A DNA stretch of 11,025 nucleotides from Acetobacteraceae bacterium (lineage in GTDB: Bacteria; Pseudomonadota; Alphaproteobacteria; Acetobacterales; Acetobacteraceae): positions 1-11,025 of the forward strand of contig CANJSR010000139.1 in NCBI GenBank assembly GCA_947476855.1. Reading direction: 5' to 3'. Shown here one piece after another: positions 1-6,318 of the stretch; the stretch's first letter is position 1; each line of letters opens with the position of its first letter. Below the pieces are notes generated by a model. The model was not told where the DNA came from. It did not search any database and worked only from the letters and a program-made list of their open reading frames with translations. The position numbers and the translations under genes are program-made.

Positions 1-38
1 AGGCGGCGCAGGCGGGTGATCGGGAAGTTCGGACCCAT
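1..38 (-). CDS. Start of a gene running off the left edge, possibly delta-aminolevulinic acid dehydratase (HemB)
   Basis: On the minus strand an ATG at 38-36 is preceded by GAGG five bases upstream (ATTCGAGGACACG), a good ribosome binding site. Only 12 full codons are visible, reading MGPNFPITRLRR, and the next partial codon begins CT (Leu). The FPxTRxRR pattern close to the N-terminus is typical of alphaproteobacterial porphobilinogen synthases (HemB), which join two 5-aminolevulinate molecules in tetrapyrrole synthesis. The gene follows the oxidoreductase stop by 30 bp on the same strand, so the two may be co-transcribed. Twelve residues are too few for a firm family call; the presence of a start site is better supported than the product. 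Confidence 0.35.
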   Translation of the reverse strand, partial: MGPNFPITRLRR

Positions 39-68
39 CGTGTCCTCGAATCCAGGCCCGGGTCGGGC

Positions 69-1400
69 CTATGCCAAAGGGTGGGGCCGCGGACGCGACC
101 CATCAGTGAAGCGGCTGTAGCGGAAAGGCGCCGGATCGACCACCGGGGTCTGAGACATCACCAGATCCGCCATCAGCCGCCCAGCGCCCGGCCCGATGCC
201 GAAGCCATGGCCGGTGAAGCCGGTGGCGATGAAGAACCCCGGCACGCTGTCGACGCCCGAGATCACCGGCACCGCGTCCGGCGTCACGTCGATCACCCCG
301 CCCCAGCGTTCAGCGATCTTCATGCCGTGAAACACCGGGAAGGCCGCTGTCAGGTTGGTCTGGGCCTGCCGCAGGATCGGTTCATGCGGCGCGGGATCCA
401 GGATGCGGGTCTTTTCGAACGGCGAGACACCATCCAGCTTCCACGCGGCCGGAGAGAACAGGTCCCGCAGGAAGGGCCCGCCGACTCGCAAATTCAGGCT
501 GCCGCGCTGATGCCGTAGCGCCGGAATGAAATCACGCGTGAAGCGCAGCGTGTCGGGGACGATGTCGTGAACATTGCCGCTCCAACTCGCAACGGTGTAG
601 CCGCCGTCCATCCGCTTGCGCAGGCTGAAGCCAAAGCCGCTGGCGGACATTTCCGGTCCGCCCTCCATCTTCTCGGTCCGCATGACCGATGACATGACGC
701 GCAACTGCGGCAGACGGATGCCCAGGCTGCGGCAGAACATGCGCGACCAGACACCACCGGCGAGCACGACCGAATCACAGGCAATCCGGCCCTTCTCGGT
801 CACGACGCCGGAAATCCGCCCCGCCTGTGTCTCCACGCCGCGCACCGCGCAGTTGGTCAGGATCGAGGCCCCCAGCTTGCGCGCGGCATTCGCGATCGCC
901 GGCGCCGCCTTCTGCGGTTCCGCCCGCCCATCGCTCGGCGTGAACAACCCGCCCGCCCAGGCGCCGGTCATGCCGGGCAGCACGCGTGCCATCTGGTCCC
1001 GCGTCAGCAGGCGGCTGTCGAGCTGGTACGGACGAGCGACCCCATCCAGCCAGGCTTCCCGACGCGCGAGTTCCTCGGGTGTGCGGCACATGTAGACGAT
1101 GCCGCAGCGGCGGAACCCGGTTTCCGCGCCGATCTCGGTGTCCATCTCGGCCCAGAGCCGCAAGGCTTCCTGCGCCAGCGGAATTTCCACCGGATCGCGC
1201 CCCATCTTGCGGCACCAGCCCCAGTTCCGGCTGGATTGCTCCGCCGCGATCTCCCCCTTCTCGCACAGCACCACCGGCACCCCTGCCCGGGCGAGGAAAT
1301 AGGCCGTGCAGACCCCGATGATGCCCCCGCCGATGACGACCACGCGGGCCTCGGCAGGCGCGGTGGGATCGGAGGCAACGGGATCGGGGCGAGGTGCCAT
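69..1400 (-). CDS. FAD-dependent oxidoreductase, DAO (glycine/D-amino acid oxidase-like) family
   Basis: A 443-residue protein with a dinucleotide-binding motif IGGGIIG at residues 23-29 after a beta strand (ARVVVIGG) and an acidic residue ending strand two (VVLCEKG, Glu47), the classic FAD-binding Rossmann start. The C-terminal FAD motif TGFTGHGFGIGPGAG lies near 393-407. A distinctive SSRNWGWCRKMGRD segment follows the first fold. Members of this Pfam DAO family oxidise the C-N bond of amino acids or secondary amines; the substrate cannot be read here. I chose ATG 1400 because GGAG stands five bases upstream; an in-frame start at 1481 would add 27 residues that do not look like the family. 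No signal peptide or membrane segment, so cytoplasmic. The next minus-strand gene starts 30 bp downstream. Confidence 0.9.
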   Translation of the reverse strand: MAPRPDPVASDPTAPAEARVVVIGGGIIGVCTAYFLARAGVPVVLCEKGEIAAEQSSRNWGWCRKMGRDPVEIPLAQEALRLWAEMDTEIGAETGFRRCGIVYMCRTPEELARREAWLDGVARPYQLDSRLLTRDQMARVLPGMTGAWAGGLFTPSDGRAEPQKAAPAIANAARKLGASILTNCAVRGVETQAGRISGVVTEKGRIACDSVVLAGGVWSRMFCRSLGIRLPQLRVMSSVMRTEKMEGGPEMSASGFGFSLRKRMDGGYTVASWSGNVHDIVPDTLRFTRDFIPALRHQRGSLNLRVGGPFLRDLFSPAAWKLDGVSPFEKTRILDPAPHEPILRQAQTNLTAAFPVFHGMKIAERWGGVIDVTPDAVPVISGVDSVPGFFIATGFTGHGFGIGPGAGRLMADLVMSQTPVVDPAPFRYSRFTDGSRPRPHPLA

Positions 1401-1666
1401 GGGGTCTCCGGTCGATAACGGCGGCGGACCGGGGATGGTCCGGTTGCACCAGATTACAGGCAAGGCGGCCGGTCGGTCCAATGGCGTATGCAGGCGCCAG
1501 AAGTTCGCATTCCGGCGTTCCGTTGATGCCGGATCGTCCTGGTCGGGCGCGACCCGACCAGGACGGCAATGGCCGTTCGGGTTGATTACGGTGCCGGTGG
1601 AAGTTTGACCCGTGCCCGGAACATGATAAATGTTGTTACAAAGTTTGGCTGTATGGGATTCGTCAT
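1401..1666. other. Divergent intergenic region
   Basis: 266 bp separate the oxidoreductase (minus) from the PEP-CTERM gene (plus), so promoters for both should lie here. It holds a perfect inverted repeat at 1535-1565 (separate entry) and an AT-richer stretch at about 1621-1650 just before the PEP-CTERM gene. A TTGACC at 1605-1610 resembles a -35 element but no -10 sits at a proper distance. Reading frames crossing the region show no recognisable protein. Confidence 0.6.
1535..1565. repeat. Perfect inverted repeat, 13-bp arms with a 5-nt loop
   Basis: The left arm CGTCCTGGTCGGG (1535-1547) and right arm CCCGACCAGGACG (1553-1565) are exact reverse complements around CGCGA. It has the strength of an intrinsic terminator stem but no T-run follows on either strand, and it lies between the 5' ends of two divergent genes, where a terminator for either is not expected. 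It could be a regulatory cruciform or operator, an early attenuator in a long leader, or the end of an unseen transcript. Confidence 0.8.
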
Positions 1667-2326
1667 ATGCGTGTGGCTCTTTCAGGGATCGCCATCCTCG
1701 CCGGTCTGGCCTGCGCGCCGGTCGCTCAGGCAGCGATCACGATTGGCGTGGGCGACAATAATAACTGCATCCCATTCACCTGCGCGCCGTATATGGGTCT
1801 GACCGGATACCAGCAGGCCTGGTCCTCCACCGCCTTTTCCGGCCCGGTGACCATCAGTGCGCTGACGTTCTATGGACAGACGAGCCAGATCGGCAACCCC
1901 ATGCAGCCGGCGACCCATACCATTTCATTCTATACGACATCGCAGCCCGCCAACGCCCTGGCGGTCAGTTTCGCGACCAATCGAGGCACCCTGCTGGGGT
2001 CGTTCGGAAGTTTCGTGGTGTCCGGCAACCTGCCGGCCGCACTGACCTTCAACGGTTCCCCGTTCGTCTACGACCCCGCGGACGGCAATCTGCTGATGGA
2101 GGACGTCATCGTGACCGGCGCGAACGCGTCCTATTCGTCGCATTTCCAGACGGATTCGACGTCCGGGCTGATGTCGCGGGCGATGGCGGGTCTTCACCCC
2201 CAGACCGACTTCCTGGGCCTGGTCACGACCTTCGACGCAGTCCCGGTCGAGGCACCGGAACCTGCTTCACTCGCGCTGCTGGCGGCGGGGTTGCTGGGCC
2301 TCGCGGGGCTTCGTCGCCGGGTCTGA
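1667..2326 (+). CDS. Secreted PEP-CTERM sorting-domain protein
   Basis: A 219-residue exported protein. Residues 1-22 form a signal peptide (MRVALSGIAILAGLACAPVAQA) with an AxA-type cleavage site. The C-terminus is a textbook PEP-CTERM signal: Ala-Pro-Glu-Pro near 196-199, a hydrophobic helix (SLALLAAGLLGLAGL) and a basic tail RRRV. In known systems this tail is recognised by exosortase (EpsH/XrtA type), usually linked to exopolysaccharide and surface matrix. The mature part has an early Cys pair (CIPFTC, 34-39) and a YQQAWSSTAFSGPVTISALTFY stretch (about 48-69) like other PEP-CTERM beta-rich proteins; biochemical role unknown. ATG 1667 gives a complete signal peptide; only a weak GGGA lies upstream. 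No exosortase gene is in the window. It converges with arsC, 10 bp away. Confidence 0.88.
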   Translation: MRVALSGIAILAGLACAPVAQAAITIGVGDNNNCIPFTCAPYMGLTGYQQAWSSTAFSGPVTISALTFYGQTSQIGNPMQPATHTISFYTTSQPANALAVSFATNRGTLLGSFGSFVVSGNLPAALTFNGSPFVYDPADGNLLMEDVIVTGANASYSSHFQTDSTSGLMSRAMAGLHPQTDFLGLVTTFDAVPVEAPEPASLALLAAGLLGLAGLRRRV

Positions 2327-2336
2327 ACCCCCCGGA

Positions 2337-2702
2337 TCAGGGCAGGACGTCGCGCACCCGCTCCACCGGCCGACACAGCACCGCGCCCTTGGGGGATGCG
2401 ACGACCGGCCGCTCGATCAGGATCGGGTGGGCGAGGATGGCGTCGATCAGGGCATCGTCGCTCAGCGCCGGGTCATCCAGGCCGAGTGCGTCATAGGGCG
2501 TGCCGCGGCGGCGCAGCAATGCCCGCGGCGTGATCCCCATCCGGGCCAGCAGGGCCGTGAGTTCCGCCCGGGTCGGTGGCGTCTTCAGATACTCGATGAC
2601 CCGAGGCTCCACCCCCGCGTCCCGGATCATCCCCAGCACCTTGCGGGACGTTCCGCATTTCGGGTTGTGGTAGATGATCGTTTCGTCGGCCCCGCCTGTC
2701 AT
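2337..2702 (-). CDS. arsC: Arsenate reductase, glutaredoxin-dependent ArsC type
   Basis: A 121-residue thioredoxin-fold protein with the ArsC active-site segment YHNPKCGTSR (Cys16). Relative to plasmid R773 ArsC (Cys12, Arg60, Arg94, Arg107), the matching residues are all present with a constant offset of four: Cys16, Arg64 (ALLR), Arg98 (LIERP) and Arg111 (LCRP). The family reduces arsenate to arsenite with glutathione and glutaredoxin in the cytoplasm. It stops about 20 residues earlier than R773 ArsC, lacking only the C-terminal extension. ATG 2702 is chosen because AAGGGG lies seven bases upstream; the open frame continues upstream only as a shadow of the regulator gene. It follows the ArsR-type gene by 19 bp and is probably co-transcribed with it. 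No arsenite exporter (ArsB or Acr3) is visible. Confidence 0.88.
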   Translation of the reverse strand: MTGGADETIIYHNPKCGTSRKVLGMIRDAGVEPRVIEYLKTPPTRAELTALLARMGITPRALLRRRGTPYDALGLDDPALSDDALIDAILAHPILIERPVVASPKGAVLCRPVERVRDVLP

Positions 2703-2721
2703 CCTGCTTCCCCTTGAACCG

Positions 2722-3042
2722 TCATTCCTCCGGCGGACAATAAAGGTCCCGCAGCAATCCGAGAATGCGGGCCGCCCTGGGATCAGCGAGCCGGTACAGG
2801 ATGCTCTGCGCCTCCCGCCGCGTCGCGACCAACCCATCCTCCCGCAGCAGGGCCAGATGCTGGGACAGCGCGGACTGCGATAGCCCGACCGCGGCCACGA
2901 GGTCGCTGACATTCATTTCCCCCGCCGAAACCAGGTGGCACAGCACGAGCAGGCGCTTTTCGTGGCCGAGCAGGCGGAGCATGCGGGCGGCTTCGGCGGC
3001 CTGGGCCTCCATGGCTTCGTGCATTGATGTCGTTTGTGTCAT
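2722..3042 (-). CDS. ArsR-family repressor, BigR/SqrR/YgaV-like persulfide sensor
   Basis: A 106-residue winged-helix protein. The recognition region reads VGLSQSALSQHLALLREDGLV (about 52-72), followed by a wing (TRREAQSILYRL). The metal-binding ELCVCDL motif of true arsenite sensors is absent; the equivalent stretch is GEMNVSDL. Instead there are two cysteines, Cys35 (VLCHLV) and Cys102 (LYCPPEE), which align with the redox pair of BigR (Cys42, Cys108) and SqrR (Cys41, Cys107); a one-residue insertion in the loop after the first explains the spacing. Those proteins lose DNA binding when the pair is bridged by reactive sulfur. Start 3042 has GAGG just upstream. It is divergent from the YeeE/YedE pair, as BigR is from related transport genes, and leads into arsC. 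The sensing role is inference from cysteine placement and context. Confidence 0.85.
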   Translation of the reverse strand: MTQTTSMHEAMEAQAAEAARMLRLLGHEKRLLVLCHLVSAGEMNVSDLVAAVGLSQSALSQHLALLREDGLVATRREAQSILYRLADPRAARILGLLRDLYCPPEE

Positions 3043-3053
3043 CCGGCCTCAAC

Positions 3054-3069
3054 ATTAGTATTTACTAAT
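3054..3069. promoter_or_regulatory. Likely operator palindrome for the ArsR-type repressor
   Basis: ATTAGTA (3054-3060), TT, TACTAAT (3063-3069) is a perfect inverted repeat in an AT-rich island inside GC-rich DNA. It lies 12 bp upstream of the repressor start codon and overlaps the proposed -35 of the divergent transporter operon, so one bound dimer could control both directions. A second, weaker repeat (ATTC, 6 nt, GAAT at 3077-3090) follows. Confidence 0.7.
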
Positions 3070-3089
3070 TGAGAAAATTCTAATATGAA
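3061..3089 (+). promoter_or_regulatory. Candidate promoter for the sulfur-transport operon
   Basis: TTTACT (3061-3066) and TATGAA (3084-3089) are separated by 17 bp, each matching four of six positions of the sigma-70 consensus; TAATAT at 3081-3086 is an alternative -10. The element overlaps the palindrome. Assignment is by inspection only. Confidence 0.35.
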
Positions 3090-3124
3090 TGACGCATGCC
3101 GGCAACCTGAAAAGGAGCAACGCC

Positions 3125-3640
3125 ATGCTTTCCCTCACTGACCGAGCCTGGTCACCGTATCTGACTGGCACGATCATCGGACTCCTGCAAATTCCCGCAT
3201 TCCTTCTGCTTGGTACCGCGCTGGGCACGTCGTCATCCTATGTGACCGTGGGTGACAGCCTGGCATCGTTCGTCGACCCTGGCATCACCTCCATCGACTA
3301 TGCAGCCAAGCATCTTTCGGGGGCCAAGAACTGGTGGCAGGTCGCGGTCGTCGTGGGGATCGCGCTCGGCGCGTTCCTGTCATCCCGTTTGTCGGGCACG
3401 GCGCGCAGCGGCATTGCCCCGATCTGGCGCGACGTGCGCGGGGCAGGGACCCGGACCGGCCGTTTCGTGATGGCCTTCGGTGCCGGCTTCATCATGCTTC
3501 TGGGCGCGCGCATCGCCGATGGCTGCACCTCGGGCCACGGGATTTCCGGTATCGCGCAGCTCGCGCTGGGTTCGTTCATCGCCGTGGGCGCGATGTTCGC
3601 CGGTGGGATCGTCACCGCCCTGCTGATGCGCCGTTCCTGA
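3125..3640 (+). CDS. YeeE/YedE family membrane protein, half-size sulfur transporter (PmpA-like)
   Basis: A 171-residue inner-membrane protein of the Sulf_transp (YeeE/YedE) family. Hydrophobic segments lie at about 14-34, 71-88, 113-131 and 142-168. The family signature ADGCTSGHGISG carries Cys134, matching the conserved cysteine-containing GCxxGxG motif implicated in thiosulfate passage in full-length YeeE. The protein is about half the size of full-length YeeE and is paired with a second half-size gene, as in the PmpA/PmpB pairs controlled by BigR. ATG 3125 is chosen because AAGGAG stands seven bases upstream; an in-frame ATG at 3089 would put the start within or very near the promoter. 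The next gene follows after 15 bp. Likely substrate is thiosulfate, sulfide or another sulfur species; the exact one is not shown. Confidence 0.88.
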   Translation: MLSLTDRAWSPYLTGTIIGLLQIPAFLLLGTALGTSSSYVTVGDSLASFVDPGITSIDYAAKHLSGAKNWWQVAVVVGIALGAFLSSRLSGTARSGIAPIWRDVRGAGTRTGRFVMAFGAGFIMLLGARIADGCTSGHGISGIAQLALGSFIAVGAMFAGGIVTALLMRRS

Positions 3641-3655
3641 CAAGGGAGAATGAAT

Positions 3656-4282
3656 ATGTCCGTATTCACAGCCGTTTTGATCGGGCTGGCGATGGGCGCC
3701 GTGTTCGGCCTCGCGCTGGAAAAATCCCGTGTGTTTGAACCCGGGATCATCGTGGGCCAGATGCGCCTGCGGAATTTCGTGATGCTCAAGATCTTCTTGA
3801 CCGCCGTCACAACGGGGCTGGTCGTGCTGGCCGTGCTGCACGGGTTCGGGTTCGTGAAGCTGGCACCGAAAGCCGTGCTGATGGGCGCGGACCTGATCGG
3901 AGGCGCCTTGCTGGGCGTCGGTATCGCGATGGCGGGCGCCTGTCCCGGCACCGTCGCCGCCCAGATCGGCGCCGGATACGCTGACGCTCGGCTGACGCTG
4001 GTGGGCGGCCTGCTGGGCGCCGTGGCGTTCACCTATCTGGAGCCGATGCTCAATCCGATCCTGCTGTCGGGTGGGCCGGGCAAGCTGACCCTCGCGAGCG
4101 TGACCGGTGTTCCGTTCTGGATGCTGGCCCTGGGCTTCGCGGTGGTGCTGATCGCCGGCCTGGTGGCGCTGGAGCGTTGGCGCCCGTGGCGGACCGAGAT
4201 CGGCGCCAATGGCGACGGTGTCATTGCCCCGTCAGCGGGCCAGGTCGGACCGACCGGAGCGGCGACCGCTTCCTCCATCTGA
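3656..4282 (+). CDS. YeeE/YedE family (DUF6691-type) membrane protein, second half of the transporter pair (PmpB-like)
   Basis: A 208-residue integral membrane protein with hydrophobic segments near 4-21, 43-62, 78-93, 112-127 and 153-171. The motif AGACPGTVAAQIGAG (Cys96) is the second cysteine site typical of the YeeE/YedE pair. The last 30 residues form a polar tail. Two ATGs stand close together: 3650 lies one base after the GGGAG ribosome site, while 3656 has seven bases of spacing and is preferred. It is co-transcribed with the preceding half-transporter (15 bp gap) and followed by the DUF2892 gene. The two proteins probably form one channel-like transporter for sulfur species in the inner membrane. 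Confidence 0.87.
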   Translation: MSVFTAVLIGLAMGAVFGLALEKSRVFEPGIIVGQMRLRNFVMLKIFLTAVTTGLVVLAVLHGFGFVKLAPKAVLMGADLIGGALLGVGIAMAGACPGTVAAQIGAGYADARLTLVGGLLGAVAFTYLEPMLNPILLSGGPGKLTLASVTGVPFWMLALGFAVVLIAGLVALERWRPWRTEIGANGDGVIAPSAGQVGPTGAATASSI

Positions 4283-4292
4283 AATCGATAAC

Positions 4293-4308
4293 GGCGGCAG
4301 AAGCCGCC
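4293..4308 (+). promoter_or_regulatory. Intercistronic hairpin before the DUF2892 gene
   Basis: GGCGGC (4293-4298), loop AGAA, GCCGCC (4303-4308) forms a perfect 6-bp GC stem that ends one base before the AGGGAG ribosome site of the next gene. No T-run follows, so it is more likely to affect RNA stability, processing or translation than to end transcription. Confidence 0.5.
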
Positions 4309-4321
4309 TAGGGAGAAACCC

Positions 4322-4525
4322 ATGTTCCGTACAAATGTTGGTGGCCTGGACAAGATCCTTCGCATCGTGGTCGGGATTGCCCTGCTCGCGGCGGGATGGT
4401 TCGGGCCGCTGGGCTGGTGGGGGCTGATCGGCCTTGTTCCGCTGGCGACCGGGCTGCTGAATACCTGCCCGCTCTATACGATCCTGGGCCTGAACACCTG
4501 CCCGATCGGCCAGCGCGGCACCTGA
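4322..4525 (+). CDS. DUF2892 family small inner-membrane protein
   Basis: A 67-residue protein that matches the DUF2892 (YgaP transmembrane domain) pattern: N-terminal NVGGLDKILRIVVGIALL, then two hydrophobic helices (about 12-26 and 32-46) and two NTCP motifs (47-50 and 58-61) placing Cys49 and Cys60 near the membrane face. In E. coli YgaP this domain is fused to a sulfur-transferring rhodanese and is controlled by YgaV, a relative of the repressor in this window. Here it stands alone. AGGGAG lies six bases before the ATG. It is the last gene of the sulfur operon and converges with modC. Function is unknown; a role next to sulfide or persulfide handling is inferred from context. Confidence 0.85.
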   Translation: MFRTNVGGLDKILRIVVGIALLAAGWFGPLGWWGLIGLVPLATGLLNTCPLYTILGLNTCPIGQRGT

Positions 4526-4534
4526 ACACCGCCG

Positions 4535-4556
4535 GGGCGCCTGGGTTCAGGCGCCC
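4535..4556. terminator. Hairpin between convergent genes, probable bidirectional terminator
   Basis: GGGCGCCTG (4535-4543), loop GGTT, CAGGCGCCC (4548-4556) is a perfect 9-bp stem placed between the DUF2892 stop and modC. It overlaps the modC stop and last codons. No T-run follows on either strand, so it is not a canonical intrinsic terminator, although position and strength fit transcript ends from both sides. Confidence 0.55.
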
Positions 4557-5626
4557 AGAACCTCGATCGCGGTGGACTTGATCAGCGCGAGGACGGGGCC
4601 GCCCTCGACCAATCCCAGATTGCCAATCGCGTCCGGCGTCACGCGGGACAGCAAGGCGCCGTCGGGCAACGCGATTTCGACCATGGCGGAGCGGCGGGCG
4701 CCCTCCCGCGCGATCCGCCGGACGGTGCCGGTGATCATGTTGTGCATGCTGATGGATTCAGGGGCCTTGCCGGCCAGGGTGATTTCCCGCGCCGGTATCC
4801 GAACCCGCACACGGCTGCCGAGCGGCAGGTCCAGCAGGGGCACGAGGAACGTCACGCCGCCGCCGGACAGGCGCGTCAATTCCCGCCCGGCATCGTGGCC
4901 GGCGACCTCGCAGTGCAGCAGCGCCCCCGCATCGTCGCGCTGGGCAAAGGGCAGGTCGGCCCTGGTTGCGATGTCGGCCAAGGCCCCCGCGCCGACGACG
5001 CGCCCCTGGTCGATCAGCACGACCGAGTCCGCCAGCCGATTGACCTCATCCAACGCGTGCGTGACATACAGGACCGGCAGGCGCAGCGTTGTCTTCAACC
5101 GCGTCAGGAACGGCAGGATTTCCGCCTTGCGCGGGGCATCGAGGCTCGCCAGCGGTTCATCCATCAACAGCAACCGCGGCTGCGCCAGCAAAGCTCGGCC
5201 GATTGCGACCCGCTGGCGTTCGCCGCCCGAAAGGGTGTGCGGCCGGCGGGCCAGCAGGGCCTCGATGCCCAGCAATTCCACGATCTCGTCGAACTGGATG
5301 GGGCCGGGTTCGGCGCGGCGCATGCCGTAGCGGAGGTTGTTCGCGACCGACATATGCGGGAACAGGCGCGCGTCCTGGAAGACCAAGCCGATCCGCCGGC
5401 GCTCGGGCGGCAGCCATACGCCGGCGGACGTGTCGCCCAGGACCCGGCCATCGACGGCGATCCGGCACGCATCGGGGCGCAGCAGGCCGGCGGCGGCGGC
5501 GATGATGGTGGATTTGCCGGCACCGGACGGACCGAACAAGGCGGTTACGCCGGGGGTCGGTGCCTCGAACGTTACATCCAGGGTGATGGACGGGAAGGCG
5601 TGGCGCAGATGGATCGAAAGGCTCAT
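4547..5626 (-). CDS. modC: Molybdate ABC transporter ATP-binding protein ModC
   Basis: A 359-residue ABC ATPase with Walker A GPSGAGKST (32-40), Q-loop VFQD (Gln84), signature LSGGERQR (132-139), Walker B LLLMDEP (152-158) and H-loop His190. After the nucleotide-binding domain a C-terminal mop/TOBE domain (about 283-355, SISMHNMITGTVRRI onward) is present, typical of ModC and used for molybdate sensing. It powers molybdate import with ModB. The start at 5626 overlaps the modB stop as ATGA, which implies translational coupling; an upstream in-frame start at 5662 would run into modB and add 12 non-homologous residues. The length is usual for the family. Confidence 0.95.
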   Translation of the reverse strand: MSLSIHLRHAFPSITLDVTFEAPTPGVTALFGPSGAGKSTIIAAAAGLLRPDACRIAVDGRVLGDTSAGVWLPPERRRIGLVFQDARLFPHMSVANNLRYGMRRAEPGPIQFDEIVELLGIEALLARRPHTLSGGERQRVAIGRALLAQPRLLLMDEPLASLDAPRKAEILPFLTRLKTTLRLPVLYVTHALDEVNRLADSVVLIDQGRVVGAGALADIATRADLPFAQRDDAGALLHCEVAGHDAGRELTRLSGGGVTFLVPLLDLPLGSRVRVRIPAREITLAGKAPESISMHNMITGTVRRIAREGARRSAMVEIALPDGALLSRVTPDAIGNLGLVEGGPVLALIKSTAIEVLGA

Positions 5627-6318
5627 CGACCCAGCATGGCATTGAGACGCTTGGCGAACCATTCCGACAGCAGCAGGCCCGTCAATGCCAGGGTGATGGA
5701 CACCAGGGACAGTTGCGCGGCCTTCGCCTCTCCGCCCGGGACCTGCAAGGCGGCGTAGATCGCAAGCGGCAGGGTCTGGGTTTCCCCGGGGATGCTGGCG
5801 GCGAAGGTGATGACGGCGCCGAACTCCCCCAGGCAGGTGGCGTAGGCCACGATCCCGCCGACCAGGATGCCGGGGGAGGCGAGCGGGAGCGTGATGGTGA
5901 ACAGCCGGTCGAGCCGCCCGGCGCCAAGGGTGCGCGCCGCCTGTTCGAGGCCGGGGTCCGCGGCCTCGAACGACAGGCGGATCGCGCGGACCATGATGGG
6001 GAAGATCATCACCCCGCAGGCGAGGCTCGCGCCCGCGGTCGTGAAGACCAGCCGGATGCCGAACCAGTCATGCAGCAGGGCGCCGATCGGGCCGCGCACG
6101 CCGAAGGTGATCAGCAGCAGCCAGCCGGTCACGACCGGCGGCAGCACGAGCGGCAGATGCACCAGCGCGTTCAGCAAGGCGTGGCCGGGGAAGCGGCACC
6201 GCGCCAGCACCCAGGCGACGACAATGGCCAGCGGCAGGCCGAACCCGACAGCCTGAGCCGCGACATAGAGGGTGAGCTTGACGGCTTCCCATTCTTCCGG
6301 CGTGAGCGTCAGGTCAAT
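5623..6318 (-). CDS. modB: Molybdate ABC transporter permease ModB with a non-canonical start codon
   Basis: An inner-membrane permease. The EAA loop LEQAARTLGAGRLDRLFTITLPLA (cytoplasmic contact for ModC) and LVHLPLVLPPVVTGWLLL are diagnostic for ModB. The first standard start codon in frame is GTG at 6210, which would give 195 residues and remove the first membrane helix. Upstream the frame stays open and encodes the usual ModB N-terminus: DLTLTPEEWEAVKLTLYVAA and then the first helix. No ATG, GTG or TTG occurs between the upstream stop (6378-6376) and 6210. I therefore place the start at ATT 6318-6316, which overlaps the modA stop as ATTGA and gives 231 residues; CTG at 6312 is the other option, with AAGG nine bases upstream. 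The stop overlaps modC. Confidence 0.9.
   Translation of the reverse strand: MDLTLTPEEWEAVKLTLYVAAQAVGFGLPLAIVVAWVLARCRFPGHALLNALVHLPLVLPPVVTGWLLLITFGVRGPIGALLHDWFGIRLVFTTAGASLACGVMIFPIMVRAIRLSFEAADPGLEQAARTLGAGRLDRLFTITLPLASPGILVGGIVAYATCLGEFGAVITFAASIPGETQTLPLAIYAALQVPGGEAKAAQLSLVSITLALTGLLLSEWFAKRLNAMLGR

Noticed and set aside
1412..1425. 14-nt exact direct repeat TCGATAACGGCGGC, also at 4285-4298
   Set aside because: The two contexts are unrelated and one match of this size in 11 kb of biased composition can occur by chance.
2317..2335. Possible short hairpin (CCGGG...CCCGG) at the PEP-CTERM stop, between convergent genes
   Set aside because: Only five base pairs with a 9-nt loop and no T-run; too weak to call a terminator.
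5623..6210. modB starting at GTG 6210
   Set aside because: It would delete the first membrane helix and the conserved LTPEEW segment that is intact in the open frame upstream.
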